Positions 21,694 to 34,613 of a stretch of 64,000 bases of DNA are shown here, in pieces. The notes below the pieces were generated by a model, which saw nothing but the letters and a program-made list of their open reading frames with translations, ran no database searches and was not told the origin of the DNA. Position numbers and translations under genes: made by a program. Source of the stretch: Pinus tabuliformis (taxonomy: Eukaryota; Streptophyta; Pinopsida; Pinales; Pinaceae); contig CM062813.1 of the NCBI GenBank assembly GCA_031772625.1, forward strand, positions 697,510,420-697,574,419, in the 5' to 3' direction. The first letter of the stretch is position 1. Every line of letters starts with the position of its first letter.

Positions 21694-24600
21694 TGTTGTG
21701 GCGTTGGCGAGACAATGAATGAAGGATGAAATATCACAAGATGATAGAATGTTGTAAACCTTGGCAACGCCACCAAAAATGTTGTCGCTCAGATTGTACA
21801 GGAACCGCGACAACCACTGAGGGTGGGGGCTATCACTCTGATCCCCGCCCACTTCGTTCTAGCTGTCTCCCAACAACAGGCTATGAGGGGTAGTCCATAT
21901 GGAATGAGGTGAAAGAAAACAAGTTGAAAACCAACTTGTTTGGGAGACACGAATGAGTGACCTAGTTACTTGGTTAAATTTAGCAAGATTAATGATTAGA
22001 TTAGATTTTAAGTATGAGACTAGTACCTTAATGGAGTCACAATTCTTGCTTATGGTAATTGAAACCAAGTGACTGGATGGACACCCGTTGCTTGAATGAT
22101 TAACTATCTTATATGATGTGCAAATCCTAGGACCTATGTGAAATGCAATGATCTTGGTTTATTTTAATTATATCCCTAGTTTAAGTATGGCCTTCCCTTA
22201 ACTATTTTGAAGCTGGGCTCCAAGGTAGGTTGTGGGAAGGAGGCCAACAGGAAGGACGCTAGAGCTTGATTAACGATACTTTCTGTTGTGCTCCTATCAC
22301 CTGATGCCTCCGGCGCTGCAGAGATTGTGGCTCTGACTATTGCAAGGTCACCGTGTTAACCACCAAAGAGTTGCCAAGCCCCTCAAGCTAGGTGAGAAGG
22401 GTTGCCCTAAATTTCTATCAACCTAGCTTATGCTAGGAGGTAAGTTTTAATGCAAGCTAGATCTAGAATGCTTATGCAAGAGATTATGAGTGAGATTATT
22501 TTGAATTAAGATTGTTTATGTTACTTAAGTACTTAGTGTGAATTAGCTTATAGCGAGAGTACTTAATAATGATGAGATGACAATCTTGAACACGATAAAT
22601 TGCTTTAGAGACACTAGTGCAAAACTTCAACAACTTCTCACAAGATGTACAATGCCAATTTTTCAACAATGTTCGATACCACTTCAAGATAAAATAATCA
22701 TCATTGAAGATAGCCAAATGAAAACTTAGATGCCAGGATTTAGAGTGATTACCAAAGGCAAAGATGCCAATTAGATTCGAATTATCACAAGATCAGATCT
22801 AGAGCTTAAATATAAGAGTGCTTTAAGTGCCAAATTCCGGAAATTTTATAAACTTAGAGTAAACCACACGTGTTAGATTTCAACAGTTAAATCAGTAGTA
22901 GTACTTCATAAAATTTCAGAGCTTATTAATGTTATGTCAACAGTAGAAAAATCACTGTAAACTATAAAATTTGCCCAGCATATGAAGTACAAAACTTTCC
23001 AATGACCAACATAAGTAAATTTACGTGTCTATCTTACTTTATGAAGATGTATTCAGTGATATTCCAGATCTGTAATAAGTTATTATGACGTTAAATTGAC
23101 CCACAGATCAGCGAGCTAATGCAGTGACAATCAATACCAAAATTGCCGAGAAATAGAAAAATTTACCGGAAACTGAAAATTTCAAGTTTTAGACACTTTA
23201 TTAAGTGTATGCTTCAGAAATTTCAGATCTGAAAACTGCGGTTATGCAATAAATTCCAACAAGCGTAAAAGTTAGATCTAGGCTAGATCTGGGATGCCCA
23301 AATGGCCAAAATTTATGAAAATGAAAATTTTGCAATTTTAAACAATTTTGACCATGTAGCATGTGTTTTTAGGGTTAATTGTTATTGATTTGACCATTGT
23401 AATAAATCAGAGATAAAACTAGGGTTTAGAGGTCAAACCCTAGGCCCAGGACCTTGATGATTACTTGCCCAAATTTGCCAAAACTTCTCCAATGTGCTTG
23501 GCACCTAAAATCACAAGATTTGAGACAAAATTGCTACAAAACAAATTGTTAGAGATAAATTGCCAATCCTTTGAAAAAAACCTTTGTTTGCAATGAGATC
23601 TAACCCTTGTAGGGCTTATGGCCTTCTTAATGCTTGCAAAATAGATTCCAAACAATAGCCTTTTAAGTTGGGTAAGGGTTAGGGCCTTCAGAAAATGAGT
23701 TTTTTTCCCCGATTTGAAAATAAGCAACCTGCAAAAATACCCTAAAAACCCTAGACTTATAGGATTTCAGAGGTCTCCAATGCCAATTTCTTCCTCAATC
23801 TTGAAACAAATTTAGAATAGAAACCCAAATAACCAATATAAAAAATTTAAATTTCAAAACCCCAAAATCCCAAATACTGTACAAAAATTCAAAATCCCAA
23901 AACCCCAAAGATATACAAAAATACTAAAAATCCCCAAAACCCAAGTTAAAAAAAATAATGTACAAGTTCGATCTACAAAATTATTCACAAGATCTACAAA
24001 TATACAATGGTTTTAAAAAATTTAAATTTGGAGAAAAATATTTTTATGGAGTTTTTCCCTTTGAAGAATGACTAAAAATACTTCAGAAACTCCAATGTAT
24101 ACTATAGCCTTAACGAAGATTTAATCCACCATATAAATATTTGGAATCCAAGCAACAATGGTTCTTGCCCAAGTTTGTAAACTTGGAGGCCAAGGGCTGA
24201 AGTACCTACAAGCACTATGAATTTATCTCAAAATAATTTGTTAGATCACACAAGGAATCAAACCACCTAAGATTAGCTCAAAACTATCAATAGTATGGTT
24301 CTATCTCCATCTTATGAAAAAACAAATCTTACCAATATTCAACACAACATATAGATGGCTGTAGTCAGCACATACCACAAATCAATAAGCAAAAACACCT
24401 TGAATTGCACCTGAAAGTCATAGTTTCCAGTGGGACAATTGTTACAAAGCTACTGCAGCAGAATTTTTCTAGCCAGAGATCAAGATGCTATAGACTCAAA
24501 TGATCTCTAATTTATAGATTTATCCTCCAAGTGGAAAAATAACTGCTAGTTTCTTTGATCCTTGTCGAAATAATCTTGGCTCTTGATTTTTTATTTTTGA

Positions 24601-27098
24601 AGAATTTTCGAATTTATCATTTAATTCCATTTTTATTAGCTCAAAATAATTAATTTTGAGCTAATTTCCTTAAAAATTTGACTTTGACTTAACCACCAAG
24701 GTCCAAGGGTCCAAATTTTATTGAAATATACAATATTCCCATGGTGGAGGACCTTTAAAAATTGATTCTTTTAGGACCCACGAATTTTTCCACTTGGAGA
24801 ATTATTTTTCCTAAGACAATTTAATTTTGACTCTAATTAATTAATTTTTGGCTTAAGATTTAATTTTATTTTGCTAGAAAAATAATTAATTTACACGAGG
24901 GGTTTTCGACCCTGTAATACATAAGATTTTACATTTACAACCCTCAAAGGGGAATACACATTTGGCTTAGACCCTCAAGACACATAACCCATCTGTGACA
25001 CAATATGATCTAGTAAACAAAGTGATTTGTAATAAAATAATTAAGCTAATTAGTTTAAATTATTCTTAAATCACTTTTACATCAGACTCGACTAAAAACA
25101 TTAGGACTCACCTAAGATTTCGACAATAAATTTCACCCTTGCTTTGGGGTTTAAGCTGGAGGAAAAATCTCTTCTGATTAGCCGTGTTTAGAAACACGGG
25201 TAATCAGCGAGGTTAAAAGGCCTCTTAGGATGAAATTTGTCATCAAAATCATAGGCTTACTTAGGTTGTTACATATATTCAAGGTCTTACTAGGATTATT
25301 TACATTAGATAACTTGCAGAATGGGTTTAGAATGACATATAGACTGCTGACAAATGATCCGATCTTGTTGAAAAAATTTGGCACTTTCGCTTCCTTGGAA
25401 CTTTGACAAATACGGTGCAACATTTGGCTCCATATGGGGACACCTTGCTTCCATGAAGTAATGTGAGAACTCTAGAATCTTGCATCCAAGAAAACATAAG
25501 TCCATCAAATAGATATCCATTCAAAATTGAAATCATCATACATATATAATAAATCTAGTTGGAATAGAAAAATCTACTCTATCAAAACTGAAATATGAAA
25601 GACATAACATAAATGTGTGAAATAAAACTAGCTAATGACATTAAATAAAAAGTAGCGTTAGAGATACTATACAAATGATGCCCCATGACATAAATTATTT
25701 TCAACATCGTGCATACTGAGCATTTGCCAACTCTTTGGCAGGTCTGGAGGCTCCTTCTTTGATGTGCCATGCCCGATCGTGCATATGGTGGGACTCTGTC
25801 TTATCCGAATATCGAGCTGCTCTCGACCATCAGATGCATCAAACCTCTTTTTTCTCTTCCTCTGCCTTTTACTTTTGTTGCTAGTGGGCTGTGACGTCAA
25901 TAGCGAGACCCCTGTAGATTTCTTGTCTTGATCTCAAGTTCGTTTGGGTGAAAGATTTGAAGAGCCTGAAGTATGCCCAATCTTATTTTAAATATATACT
26001 GCCAACTGTGATACATAAGTTTGATCTTTCTTAATTTATTTTCCAATCATGGCATTTTCAGTCAACCTGTTTTCAATGGGACAAGGGACCTCTTTGCAGT
26101 GAGATGAGAATTGTTCTGGTGGACTGGGAGGTTTATGATCTGTTGAAAGTTCTTTGTTCCTTTCATCATTTGATCCATGCTGAAATTCCTGTATTTGCAA
26201 TCTTTCCATCTTTTGTAATTTTTCCATTTCTTCCAACCTCTTTTGCATGGAACTCATTTCCTTGGCATGTCTCACTATTGATTTTGCTTGATCGATTTTT
26301 GTCTTCATGAATTTGACTTGAAGAGTGAAATACTTAGCTTCCAAGGCTTCGATTTCCAATGTGTGATTGTTCTCCATGGTCTTTATCTTGTAAGAGTAGT
26401 TAACCTCCATGGCACTGATTATCTGTAATTGCGTTTCTTCCATTGTTCTTATTTGTTGTGTCTGATCATCCTTCATGGTCTCAATCGAGTTCTGGAGCCT
26501 ACCCTTCGTGGCATTCATTTGGTTGGAATGCTCATTCCTAATAACACTGATTTCCTTGGCATGATTTTTCTCCATGGTGATCAAATGGTCTTGCATGGTG
26601 GTGATTTGATTAGAATGATTAGTCTACATGATTTCAGTTCCTCAACATGCTCCTCCTCTATGGTATCTATTGCGTTATGAAAATTGATCTTTTGATTATA
26701 CTGATTAACTTCCATTGCTTGTAACCTGTTCCCCAGAGAATTCATTTCTCTGGCGTGATCTGCTATTAATTTTGCTTGACTAGATTGCATGTCTTTGATC
26801 ATTTGAGTTAATTCCTTGATAAGATGCTTATCATTTTCCTTTTTATCGTAAAAATGATTAATCTGGTTACCAGTCCCTGCAATGCCACTACCCAGGATTC
26901 CTCTTGCAAAAGCAGAAGTAGATTCCTCATGAAATTTTTCACATGTACTGCAATATGGCCAAGAATGATCATCATTATCCTGCAACTTATTTTTTTGAGA
27001 CTCCTTCATATTAACTAGGCAGTTTTGCATGACGGTGACTTGATTTTTATGCTCATCTTGCACACTTTTAATGCTTTTGAGCTAGTTCTTTAACATGA
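21694..27098 (-). mobile_element. Gag-only Ty3-like LTR element: shared LTR and copy B 3' part
   Basis: Starting with an LTR edge next to the primer site, this block carries the LTR region and the 3' internal part of a second copy of the same element. From 22235 on it aligns with copy A pieces 997-2449, 10751-14044 and about 20405-20530. The order on the chromosome is therefore LTR, internal, LTR, internal, as expected from unequal recombination between related copies. Copy B ends abruptly at 27098. Because both copies extend past the LTR into coding sequence, the inner LTR edge cannot be set by comparison. Confidence 0.65.
26036..27063 (-). mobile_element. Copy B: coiled-coil C-terminal region of the gag protein (fossil)
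   Basis: The minus strand encodes a long, charged, heptad-like helix (for example MKDDQTQQIRTMEETQLQII and ALEAKYFTLQVKFMKTKIDQ). Before it lies a small CSTCEKFHEES segment that could be a metal-binding CxxC pair. A basic tail (KSKRQRKRKKRF, about 25860) is encoded further downstream. In copy A the matching region follows the gag core, so this is an extended gag protein with a coiled coil and basic tail instead of the usual zinc knuckle and polymerase. The frame is broken in places. Confidence 0.6.
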
Positions 27099-28088
27099 GA
27101 CTTTGGAAGATTTTACTTTAATGTATTTTAAAAGTACTTTGGATGAAAATAGAGCAAATGTTAATAATGAAGCACAATAAATTAGATTTAATTGCCCAAA
27201 ATACTTTATCCTAAAATGCAAATGAGATTAGAAATTTAAACTAAATGCAAAAATTAATGAACATTAATTAATTTCATTAACGGAATCAAGAAAGGAAAAG
27301 TTATTAAAATGTTAATCTATCACAAATGCCCCCTTATTAAAATGCAAAATCCACACACTCATCTTTGTGGGTGTTTCTCTCTCACAAGTCTAGCACCAAG
27401 GGCATGTGAGAGTACCTCTTGATGCTACCTAATCTTAACACTCCCTCTTAGTGAGGGAGGTACTTCCATTCCCTGGAAATCTCTCTGTTTCTCACATTGG
27501 AACACAATCCTCTTACATGACTACTCTCCAACTTTCATCATAAGCTTCATCTTTCATTGCAGAAGAAAAGCCTGCTGTAAGAACAAAACTCTTCTTGAAA
27601 GTTTCCATGCTGTTAGAAGCTTCCTACTTCTTCTTTTCCTAATAGGCAGTTAAGCTAGTCCATGGCTCCTTCTTTTCAGATATGGAAGTCTCTTTTCTTC
27701 TCTCTGACGATGAACTCTTATAGGGTTGCTAGCTCCCCCTTTGAATTGGCGAACTCCCTCTGGAACTTTTAGTCCATCTAAGTCTCTAAAACTTTCTTCT
27801 TTCCTTGGTCAATAGGTTTTCCCTTTAGCCTATATAAACCATTCCCTTTGACTCCAAGAACCACTCCTGGGCTATAGTTAGATCCATTGAGGTCGATTAT
27901 CACCTTTCCATTCCAGAATATAACATCAAACCCATTTGCCTCAATTGCCGAGACTGAAAGCAAACTGTATCTGAGCTATGGTACCCAAAGTACATCCTGG
28001 ACTTGCAGGAATCCACTTGACTCCATCACGAATGCTACTTTCTTGGTTCCTTTGACTTTATGCTGACTTTACCACCAATCTTCACATG
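27099..28088 (-). mobile_element. Copia fragment (LTR end and gag-pre-integrase region)
   Basis: An LTR end ...CTTAACA at about 27412 is followed by CTCCCTCTTAG, the reverse complement of a polypurine tract seen at other Copia elements here. Further right, 27963-27778 on the minus strand encodes SVSAIEANGFDVIFWNGKV and VVLGVKGNGLYRL, typical of the protease/integrase junction of Copia polyproteins. Most of the element between these parts is absent. The right side ends where the next element begins. Confidence 0.55.
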
Positions 28089-29475
28089 TGTTGGAATATT
28101 CAACAATACTGAGATGGGGGGGTGGCAGGTGAATTGATATTAGCAATTTTTAACTTCAAAAACTTGTAAATGAATCCTTAGATATAAAGCAAAGAACATA
28201 AATATATAGGTCATAGAGATTTTTACGTGGAAGCCCAAAGCGGGAGAAAACCTCAGAATGCCTTTCTTAATATATATAAAGAGTATATTCAAATCTATTA
28301 GCACCAATTGAAAGGAAGCAACAACTCCTTGGTTTTTTAGCACCAAAGCTTGTACAAGAGTCAATATTAGTCAAAGAAGGTCTGCCCTCTTAGTAGCTGC
28401 TCCTTTGTTCTTCACGCAAGCACTCGGTTTCCCAAACATGACCTTCTTAGCAACAAAAGTTCCGTCAACAAATGATCCTTGAACTTGGACTTGTTATTAA
28501 TAGAAATCAACCTCAACTGGCCCCAAACCAAGACTAAAACTTGGACTTTGATGCACCTAAACTCAGTCTTCAAGCAATCAGAACAATGCCTCCTCCACAG
28601 TGTTCGACCTCCTCAACAGAGAACAATGTTAGATGCTAAAAAACAAACTTGAAACTCGTCTTCAAACATTGTAGGATTTGGCCATCAAAACAAGCTTGAG
28701 TTTGGCCTTCTTTGTACTAGAACTTCGGTTCGGAAATTCAACCTCAACAGGGACTTGTCACTGCTCTTAGGACATGCTTGAAACTCGGCCTTCCACATCG
28801 GACTCCATTCTTCTACACAGATCTGAAATTTGGCCTTCAAAGGGGACAAAATTTGGCCCTCAAGAACAGGTCTACAATCCACCTTCTAACCAAGACCAGA
28901 GACCTTCAGAAAATGTGGCAAAAATCCAAAATAAGTTCAAAAAAGCTTTTCAAAATAATCCAAAAACCCTTAAAAAATGTGCCAAAAATCTTTTCCCTGG
29001 AAAGTATTTCCAAATCAACTCCTCTTCACTTCTGGTTCAGGAGGTATGAACCTCATACTCCTTTTCTTTGCTTGTTTGAACGTATTTGAACTTGCTTAAG
29101 CTAATGACTCGAAATGCTCCTCGTGCCTATTTATAGTGCGTTTGGGGTCTAGACTGGGCCAACTTGTCCATTGGCTGGACTAGTTTGTTCAACTGGCAGA
29201 ATGTAAATGAATATTCGAAAAATCATTTCTCCTCAACTGTGAGGAGTTAGAGGGACTGCCATATACTGTTGGAAAGGTCTCAGAATAAGCTTTCCAACCA
29301 TATATGTTATGCTTCCATTTTTGCTAGGTAAATGGAGTAAAAATGCATTCAAACATAGGGTATCTAAATGGGGCATCAAAAATCCAAAAACAATATTTCG
29401 AAATATGCTATTTGAGTATGTAACTTTCTCTTTCGTTTGGTCAACCTTTGGCATCAATGACAACTTTTTTCGACA
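28089..29475 (-). repeat. 3' LTR of element F
   Basis: About 1387 bp from TGTTGGAATATTCAACAA to TTTTTTCGACA. It adjoins ATCTCCCCCTTTGTC (29476-29490), the reverse complement of a polypurine tract, which fixes the RNase H side. The start contains ACTGAGATGGGGGGGTG, a motif common in plant Copia LTRs. No partner LTR remains in the window. Confidence 0.6.
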
Positions 29476-29649
29476 ATCTCCCCCTTTGTCATTGATGGCA
29501 ACGATCATACTCCCCTTGTCTTCATTATTTTTGATCTTCTCTGCCCATTTGACATCAATGGAAAAGGGAACTCCCCTTGAAACTGCCTCTGTCATTGTCT
29601 TTCCTGGCTGAAGTGCAAATCAATTTGGAGCAGGAATTTCTCTGAGTTT

Positions 29650-31451
29650 TTATTTGAGATACTCAAATGACTCTCTGGGTATTGGTTTGGTGAAGATGTG
29701 TGCAATCTTTTCCTTCGTCCCAACATACTCTAGCTTGATATTCTTTTCTGTGACTAACTCCCTTAGAAAGTGAAACCTGATAGGAATATGCTTGGTTTTG
29801 GAATGCATCATTGGATTCTTGGAGATGTTTATTGCGTTGGTGTTGTCACAAAGTATCAAAATAGGCTCATCGTATTTTACTTGTATGTCTTGCAAGGGTT
29901 GCTTCATCTAGAGGACCTAAGTACAACATGCTGTTGCTGCAATATATTCTGCTTCTGTTGTATAAGAGGATACATAAGATTGCTTCTTGCTCAACTAGGA
30001 TACTAAATAGTCTTCCAAGTAGAAGGCTACTCCACTTGTACTTCTTCTATCATCTATACTTCTTGCCCAATCTGCATCTATGTAAACTACCAGTGTTAGT
30101 TCCTTTCCTTTCGGATACCACAACCCAAAGTTTGGTGTTCCTTTGAGATAGCTGAAGATCCTTTTCATTGCTAGAACATGAGTTTCCTTGCTGCTTGAAA
30201 TCTTGCAACTTGTCCAACTACTTGCTGGTCTTGAAGTTGTCACATAGAGTAGCCTACAATCATTGATATATAGTCTTTGATCCATTTCCTTAGATTCATC
30301 TTCTTTGCTCAACTTGCATCTGGTCACCATAGGAGTGCTCGCAGGTTTGTAGTCATCTATTTTGCACTTTTTCAACATTTCTTTGATGTACTTAGTTTTG
30401 AGAGATGAAAATGCCTCCATCTAGCTGAGGTATTTAGAGTCCCATCAAGAAAGTCAACTCCCTAAGCAAAGACATTTCAAATTCATTCTCCATACTTTTT
30501 GCAAAGTTTTGACTTAATCTATCATCATCACTTCTAAAGATGATGTCATCAACATATACTTCAATGATGATCATATTATATTGATCTTCCTTTGTTTAGA
30601 GATTATTGTCTACATTTCCCTTTTTGAATCCTTGTTGCTACAGATACGTGTCCAATCTTGAGTACGAAGCTCTAGGGGCTTGCTTAAGTCCATATAGGGA
30701 TTTCTTCATTCTGCAAACATAATCTTCATCTCTTGATAATAAGAATCCTTTTGGTTGTTCCATGTAGACTTCCCTTCTAGATCCACATTAAGAAAGGTTG
30801 ATTTTACATCCATCTGATACACTTTGATTCTTTTGGAGCATGCATAGGCCAATAGTATTTTGATTTCTTCCGTTTTGGCTACAGGAGCAAAAGTTTCTTC
30901 AAAGCCTATCCCTTCAACTTGGGCATATCCTTTGCACACTAGCCTTGCTTTGTTTTTGATCACCTTTCCATCTTCATTTAGTTTGTTTCTGAAGACCCAT
31001 TTTGTACCAATCACATGTTTGTTCTCAGTCCTTGGGTCTTGGAACGAGTTCCCATGTCTTATTATTCTCAATTTGATTTAGTTCTTTCGTGGCCTTGATC
31101 CAATGTTCATCATTTCTAGCTTCCTCAAAGTTACTTGGTTCAATTGTGGACAATAGTGATAGATGCCCTTGTTCCAGTGTTTGTGCTTGTTTTTTTCTTT
31201 TGGTTTGTACTCTTGCACTCTTCTCCCTAATGATTTGTTTTGGTGGATGATTCTTTTGATACTAGCGTTTAGGTGTCCTGGAAGGTGTTTGAAAATCTTG
31301 CTGATTATCTGCTTCTTCTTGTTCTGCCTTTGGCTGCTTCTCTTCTTGGTGTTCCTCTTCTTCTTTTTCTTCCTCTTGCTTTGGTTCTTCCTCTTCTTGT
31401 TTTTCAAAGATGTGTGGACTTTTTCTTTTCTTCTTGGTCTTCAACAACTTT
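29650..31451 (-). mobile_element. Element F: RT and RNase H region (fossil)
   Basis: The minus strand holds an acidic linker (PHIFEKQEEEEPKQEEEKEE), the RT N-terminal part (GTKWVFRNKLNEDGKVIKNK, GFEETFAPVAK, YQMDVKSTFLN), later RT motifs (STPMVTRCKLSKEDESKEMD), and RNase H (DADWARSIDDRRSTSG; NISKNPMMHSKTKHI; IAHIFTKPI). The order integrase, RT, RNase H is that of Copia. The region copied element RNA into DNA when active; the copy is broken. Confidence 0.75.
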
Positions 31452-31772
31452 GTTTCTGTTGAAGAATGTAATTAGTGTCGGTCTTCATAATTGTACTTGT
31501 GAAAAGAAAAATTATAATTAAAGAAAAATGACTTATTAAAGCATGGGTTTCATGCTTGGGTCAATTTTTTCTAGGTCAAAGCCTCCATTGAAAGCTTCTA
31601 GGTTTTGTCTTGAGTCATTAAAGTCATTATCATTTTTATTAGACCCTTCTTGGGCTTTTATATCATGTAAAAATAATTATTTTTGAGTCAAAAAGGTTAT
31701 TTGTCACCTCCACACCAAGTCGGCCCTGTCCCCATGAAGTCGGCCTACATTAGGGCAATTCAACCCAACAGA

Positions 31773-31785
31773 AAGGCTATATATA
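31773..31785 (+). promoter_or_regulatory. TATA box in the 5' LTR of element C
   Basis: GGCTATATATAGAGAGG occurs in the 5' LTR and, unchanged, at about 53044 in the 3' LTR. It marks the likely start of the element transcript some 25-30 bp downstream. Placement is by motif only. Confidence 0.5.
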
Positions 31786-32094
31786 GAGAGGCAGTTCAAC
31801 CTATTTGGAGCATTCACTCAACAAGTTTGATCTTCAAGGAAGACAGGCAAAAAAGAGATCGAAGTAGCTGGAGAAGGATGAAATTTGCGAGGAAGACCTA
31901 ATCTGAGGGGCTATCTATCTCTCACACGTGTGAAGTTTTTGGGTAGTTGCTGGGGTTGAAATTCTGTGTCTACTGCAGGTCTGAAATTCTGTTGCTGGGG
32001 GTCGAAGTTCTGCTGTTGGGGGCCGAAATTCTGGATTGAAGTTGTTGTTGGGGAACTGTCACTTGGAGACTTTGATAGGGATCACTATTTGAAG

Positions 32095-32300
32095 CATTGT
32101 TTTACAAAACGGCCGAATCGACTCCGACTCGGCCGAGTCGATGGCCTGGGCAATGAAACGGTGAGCTACCCGGTTCGGTTGACCGAGTCACATATGACTT
32201 GGCCGAGTCATATGTGACTCGGCCGAGTCATATGTGACTCGGTCAACCCGGCCAGGTCCGTTATGACTCGGCCGAGTCAATGTAGGGACGGCTGGGCAGC
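32095..32300. repeat. 5' terminal and subterminal repeat region of the hAT
   Basis: After the short terminal repeat, the 14 bp perfect palindrome GACTCGGCCGAGTC occurs at 32126-32139, 32216-32229 and 32265-32278, with several one-base variants and CATATG spacers between. Such clusters are the usual binding sites of hAT transposases (as in Ac/Ds). That they bind this transposase is inference. Confidence 0.8.
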
Positions 32301-32652
32301 GTAACAGTTAAAAAAATTTCACTTTTTTTTGTAATTTTTTACAAAGTTAAATGCAGTTTATGGATTCTAAAGGGTAATAGTAATTTGTTAAATGCTTTTG
32401 GGGTCCATTTCCCCCTCTCAAACCCCATTTAAGACAACCAAATGCTCTCATTCACTCACAGCAGTCTTATGCATTTGAGTGAGAGTCTTCTTTGAGAATT
32501 AGTGAGCAGTTCTTGAGCTTGTTTTGGAGCAGCAGTGAGGAGTCTTGGAGGAGCATTGTAGCTGGAGTGAGGAGCTTCTTGGGCAGCCATTTGGAGCAGC
32601 ATTGAGGAGCTGATTCTTGGAGCAAGCTTGAGGAGGCAGTTTGTGCTTGGAG

Positions 32653-32789
32653 GTATTTTTTTCCACCTCTATAAATCTGTTTTTGCTTAGTAAATTTTAG
32701 GTGCATATCAAGAAAGCTTAGAGAGTGTTTTTTGTCAAATAAATGAACATTGAATCAATTTTTTTTTTTTTTTTTTTTTTCATTTTCAG
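32653..32789 (+). other. Possible 5' untranslated intron of the hAT gene
   Basis: GAG/GTATTT at 32653 and TTTTCAG ending at 32789 after a long T run would remove the stretch before the start codon. The T-rich tract ahead of the acceptor looks like a plant intron end. No transcript evidence is available. Confidence 0.35.
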
Positions 32790-32809
32790 ATTGTTTTCCT
32801 AGTCAAAAA

Positions 32810-34613
32810 ATGGCACCTAGAGCAAAAGATCCTGCTTGGGCATATGTTGAAATGGTTGATAGTCAGATGCATTGCAAATTTTTCCATAGGAAAATTAAGG
32901 AAGGTCCTGGGGGCATTAATAGGCTGAAACAACACTTGGCAGGGATTAGAGGCCAAATTACCGCATGTACCTCTGATGAAATTGGGGAGATTAGAAAGAA
33001 TTTGTTGGCCAGCTTTGAGAAATTTAAAGCAGATAAGGCTAGGCAAAAAGAGATACAGGCTGAAATTGGGAGGAAGAGGGAGATACAAAAAATGAGGGCT
33101 ACCAACCCCCACTATGAGTTTGAGGGTTCTTCCTCTATCCCTCAAACTGAGGCATCCAACCCTTTCTGTTATGTTCCTCCCTCTTTTGGTTCTGTTCAAG
33201 ATAAGGGAAAGGGTAGAATGAATTTGACAAAGGGTGATGTGACTATCAAAAGTTATTTCACTCCCTCCTCTCCATCAGATGCACATGGTCCTGAAGTTAG
33301 TAAAGGTCAAATTCAGCCCACTTTAGATGACCATTGGAAGAAAGTAGTGAGGGAGACTGCTTGTGACTACATAGCTAGATGGTGGTATGATGCTGATATC
33401 CCCTTTAATGCTGCTCGTTCACCATATTATGAGCCTATGTTTGATGCCATACATGTTGCTGGAAAAGGCTTCAAAGGCCCTACTATGCAAGAGCTAAGGG
33501 GGTTTCGTTTGCAGAAAGAAATTCAATCCATTAATGAGTATTTGCAAGAGTTCAGGGACTCATGGGCAAGAACAGGGTGTACCATCATGTCAGATGGATG
33601 GACTGATCAAAGAAACCGTACCATCATAAACTTTCTTGTCTTCTGCCCACAGGGAACCGTGTTTTTAAAATCAGTTGATGCATCTGATAAGGTAAAAGAT
33701 GGCCACTTGTTGTTTCAGCTATTGGATGAGGTTATTGAGGAGGTGGGGGTGGCTAATGTTGTTCAAATCATCACAGACAATGCCTCTAACTATGTTCTTG
33801 CTGGTAAACTGTTAGAGGAAAAACACAAGACCATCTTTTGGACCCCATGCGTTGCACATTGCATAGACCTCATGCTTGAGGATATTGGAAAATTAGATTG
33901 GGTCAGAAACACTGTAGATAATGCCAAAAGCATAACAAAATTTATCTACAATCATACACTGGTTTTGAGTCTCATGAGGAAACACACTGGAGGCAAGGAT
34001 ATTATTAGGCCTGCCATCACTAGATTTGCTGCACATTTTTTGACATTGCAATCTATGCTTTCCCAACATAGAAACTTGCAAAAGATGTTTTCCAGTGATG
34101 AATGGAATCAAAGCAATTGGTCTAACAAACCAGAAGGCAAAGAATTGAAAAGGAAAGTCCATGAAGAAACTTTTTGGAGAAAGGCAGCAGAGATTGTGAA
34201 GCTTGCTGAGCCACTAGTTAAGGTGTTGCGGTTGGTGGATGGGGAAAGGTTGGCTATGGGCTTCATTTATGAGGCTATGGATCAAGCAAAGGAGCAAATA
34301 AAGACAGCATACAAGGATAGAGTGGCAAAGTATGGGCCCATTTGGGCAATCATTGATGAAAGATGGAACAATCAACTCCATCGCCCTATACATGCAGCTG
34401 GGTATTTTTTGAACCCACGGTATCATTATAAAGCTAAGGAGTCAGGAGCTTTGAGGGGGGAGGTCAGAGATGGACTGGTTGATTGCATTGAACGCATGAT
34501 CCCATCGGAGTCTGATCAGCTGGAGATACATCAATAGGTCACATCCTTCAGCAATGCAACAGGTACCTTTGGGAAGAACCTAGCAAAGATTGCAAGAGAA
34601 GTAGATGAGCCAG
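32810..34613 (+). CDS. hAT transposase, first coding exon
   Basis: Starting at ATG 32810, the exon encodes a BED-type finger at residues 22-53 (C22, H42 and C53 are present; the usual second cysteine is F25) and a charged linker. The DDE core follows (DUF659 region): MSDGWTD with D262, then VQIITDNASNY with D323, and the conserved WTPCVAHCIDLML block. The enzyme cuts and rejoins transposon ends in the nucleus. An in-frame TAG at 34535-34537 interrupts the reading frame; beyond it the frame stays open (VTSFSNATGTFGKNLAKI) to a GT donor at 34614. I chose 32810 over the upstream ATG at 32750 because the latter only adds a run of phenylalanines coded by the T tract. Product probably non-functional unless the stop is read through. 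Confidence 0.88.

Noticed and set aside
26036-27063. Coiled-coil frames as a host structural gene
   Set aside because: The same region exists in copy A next to LTR and gag sequence, so it belongs to the repeated element.
28774-29089. Overlapping plus-strand frames in the 28.7-29.1 kb region
   Set aside because: They lie inside the LTR of element F and show no protein likeness.
31163-31462. Hydrophobic, Phe/Leu-rich plus-strand frame resembling a membrane protein
   Set aside because: It is the antisense of the Glu/Lys-rich linker between integrase and RT of element F.
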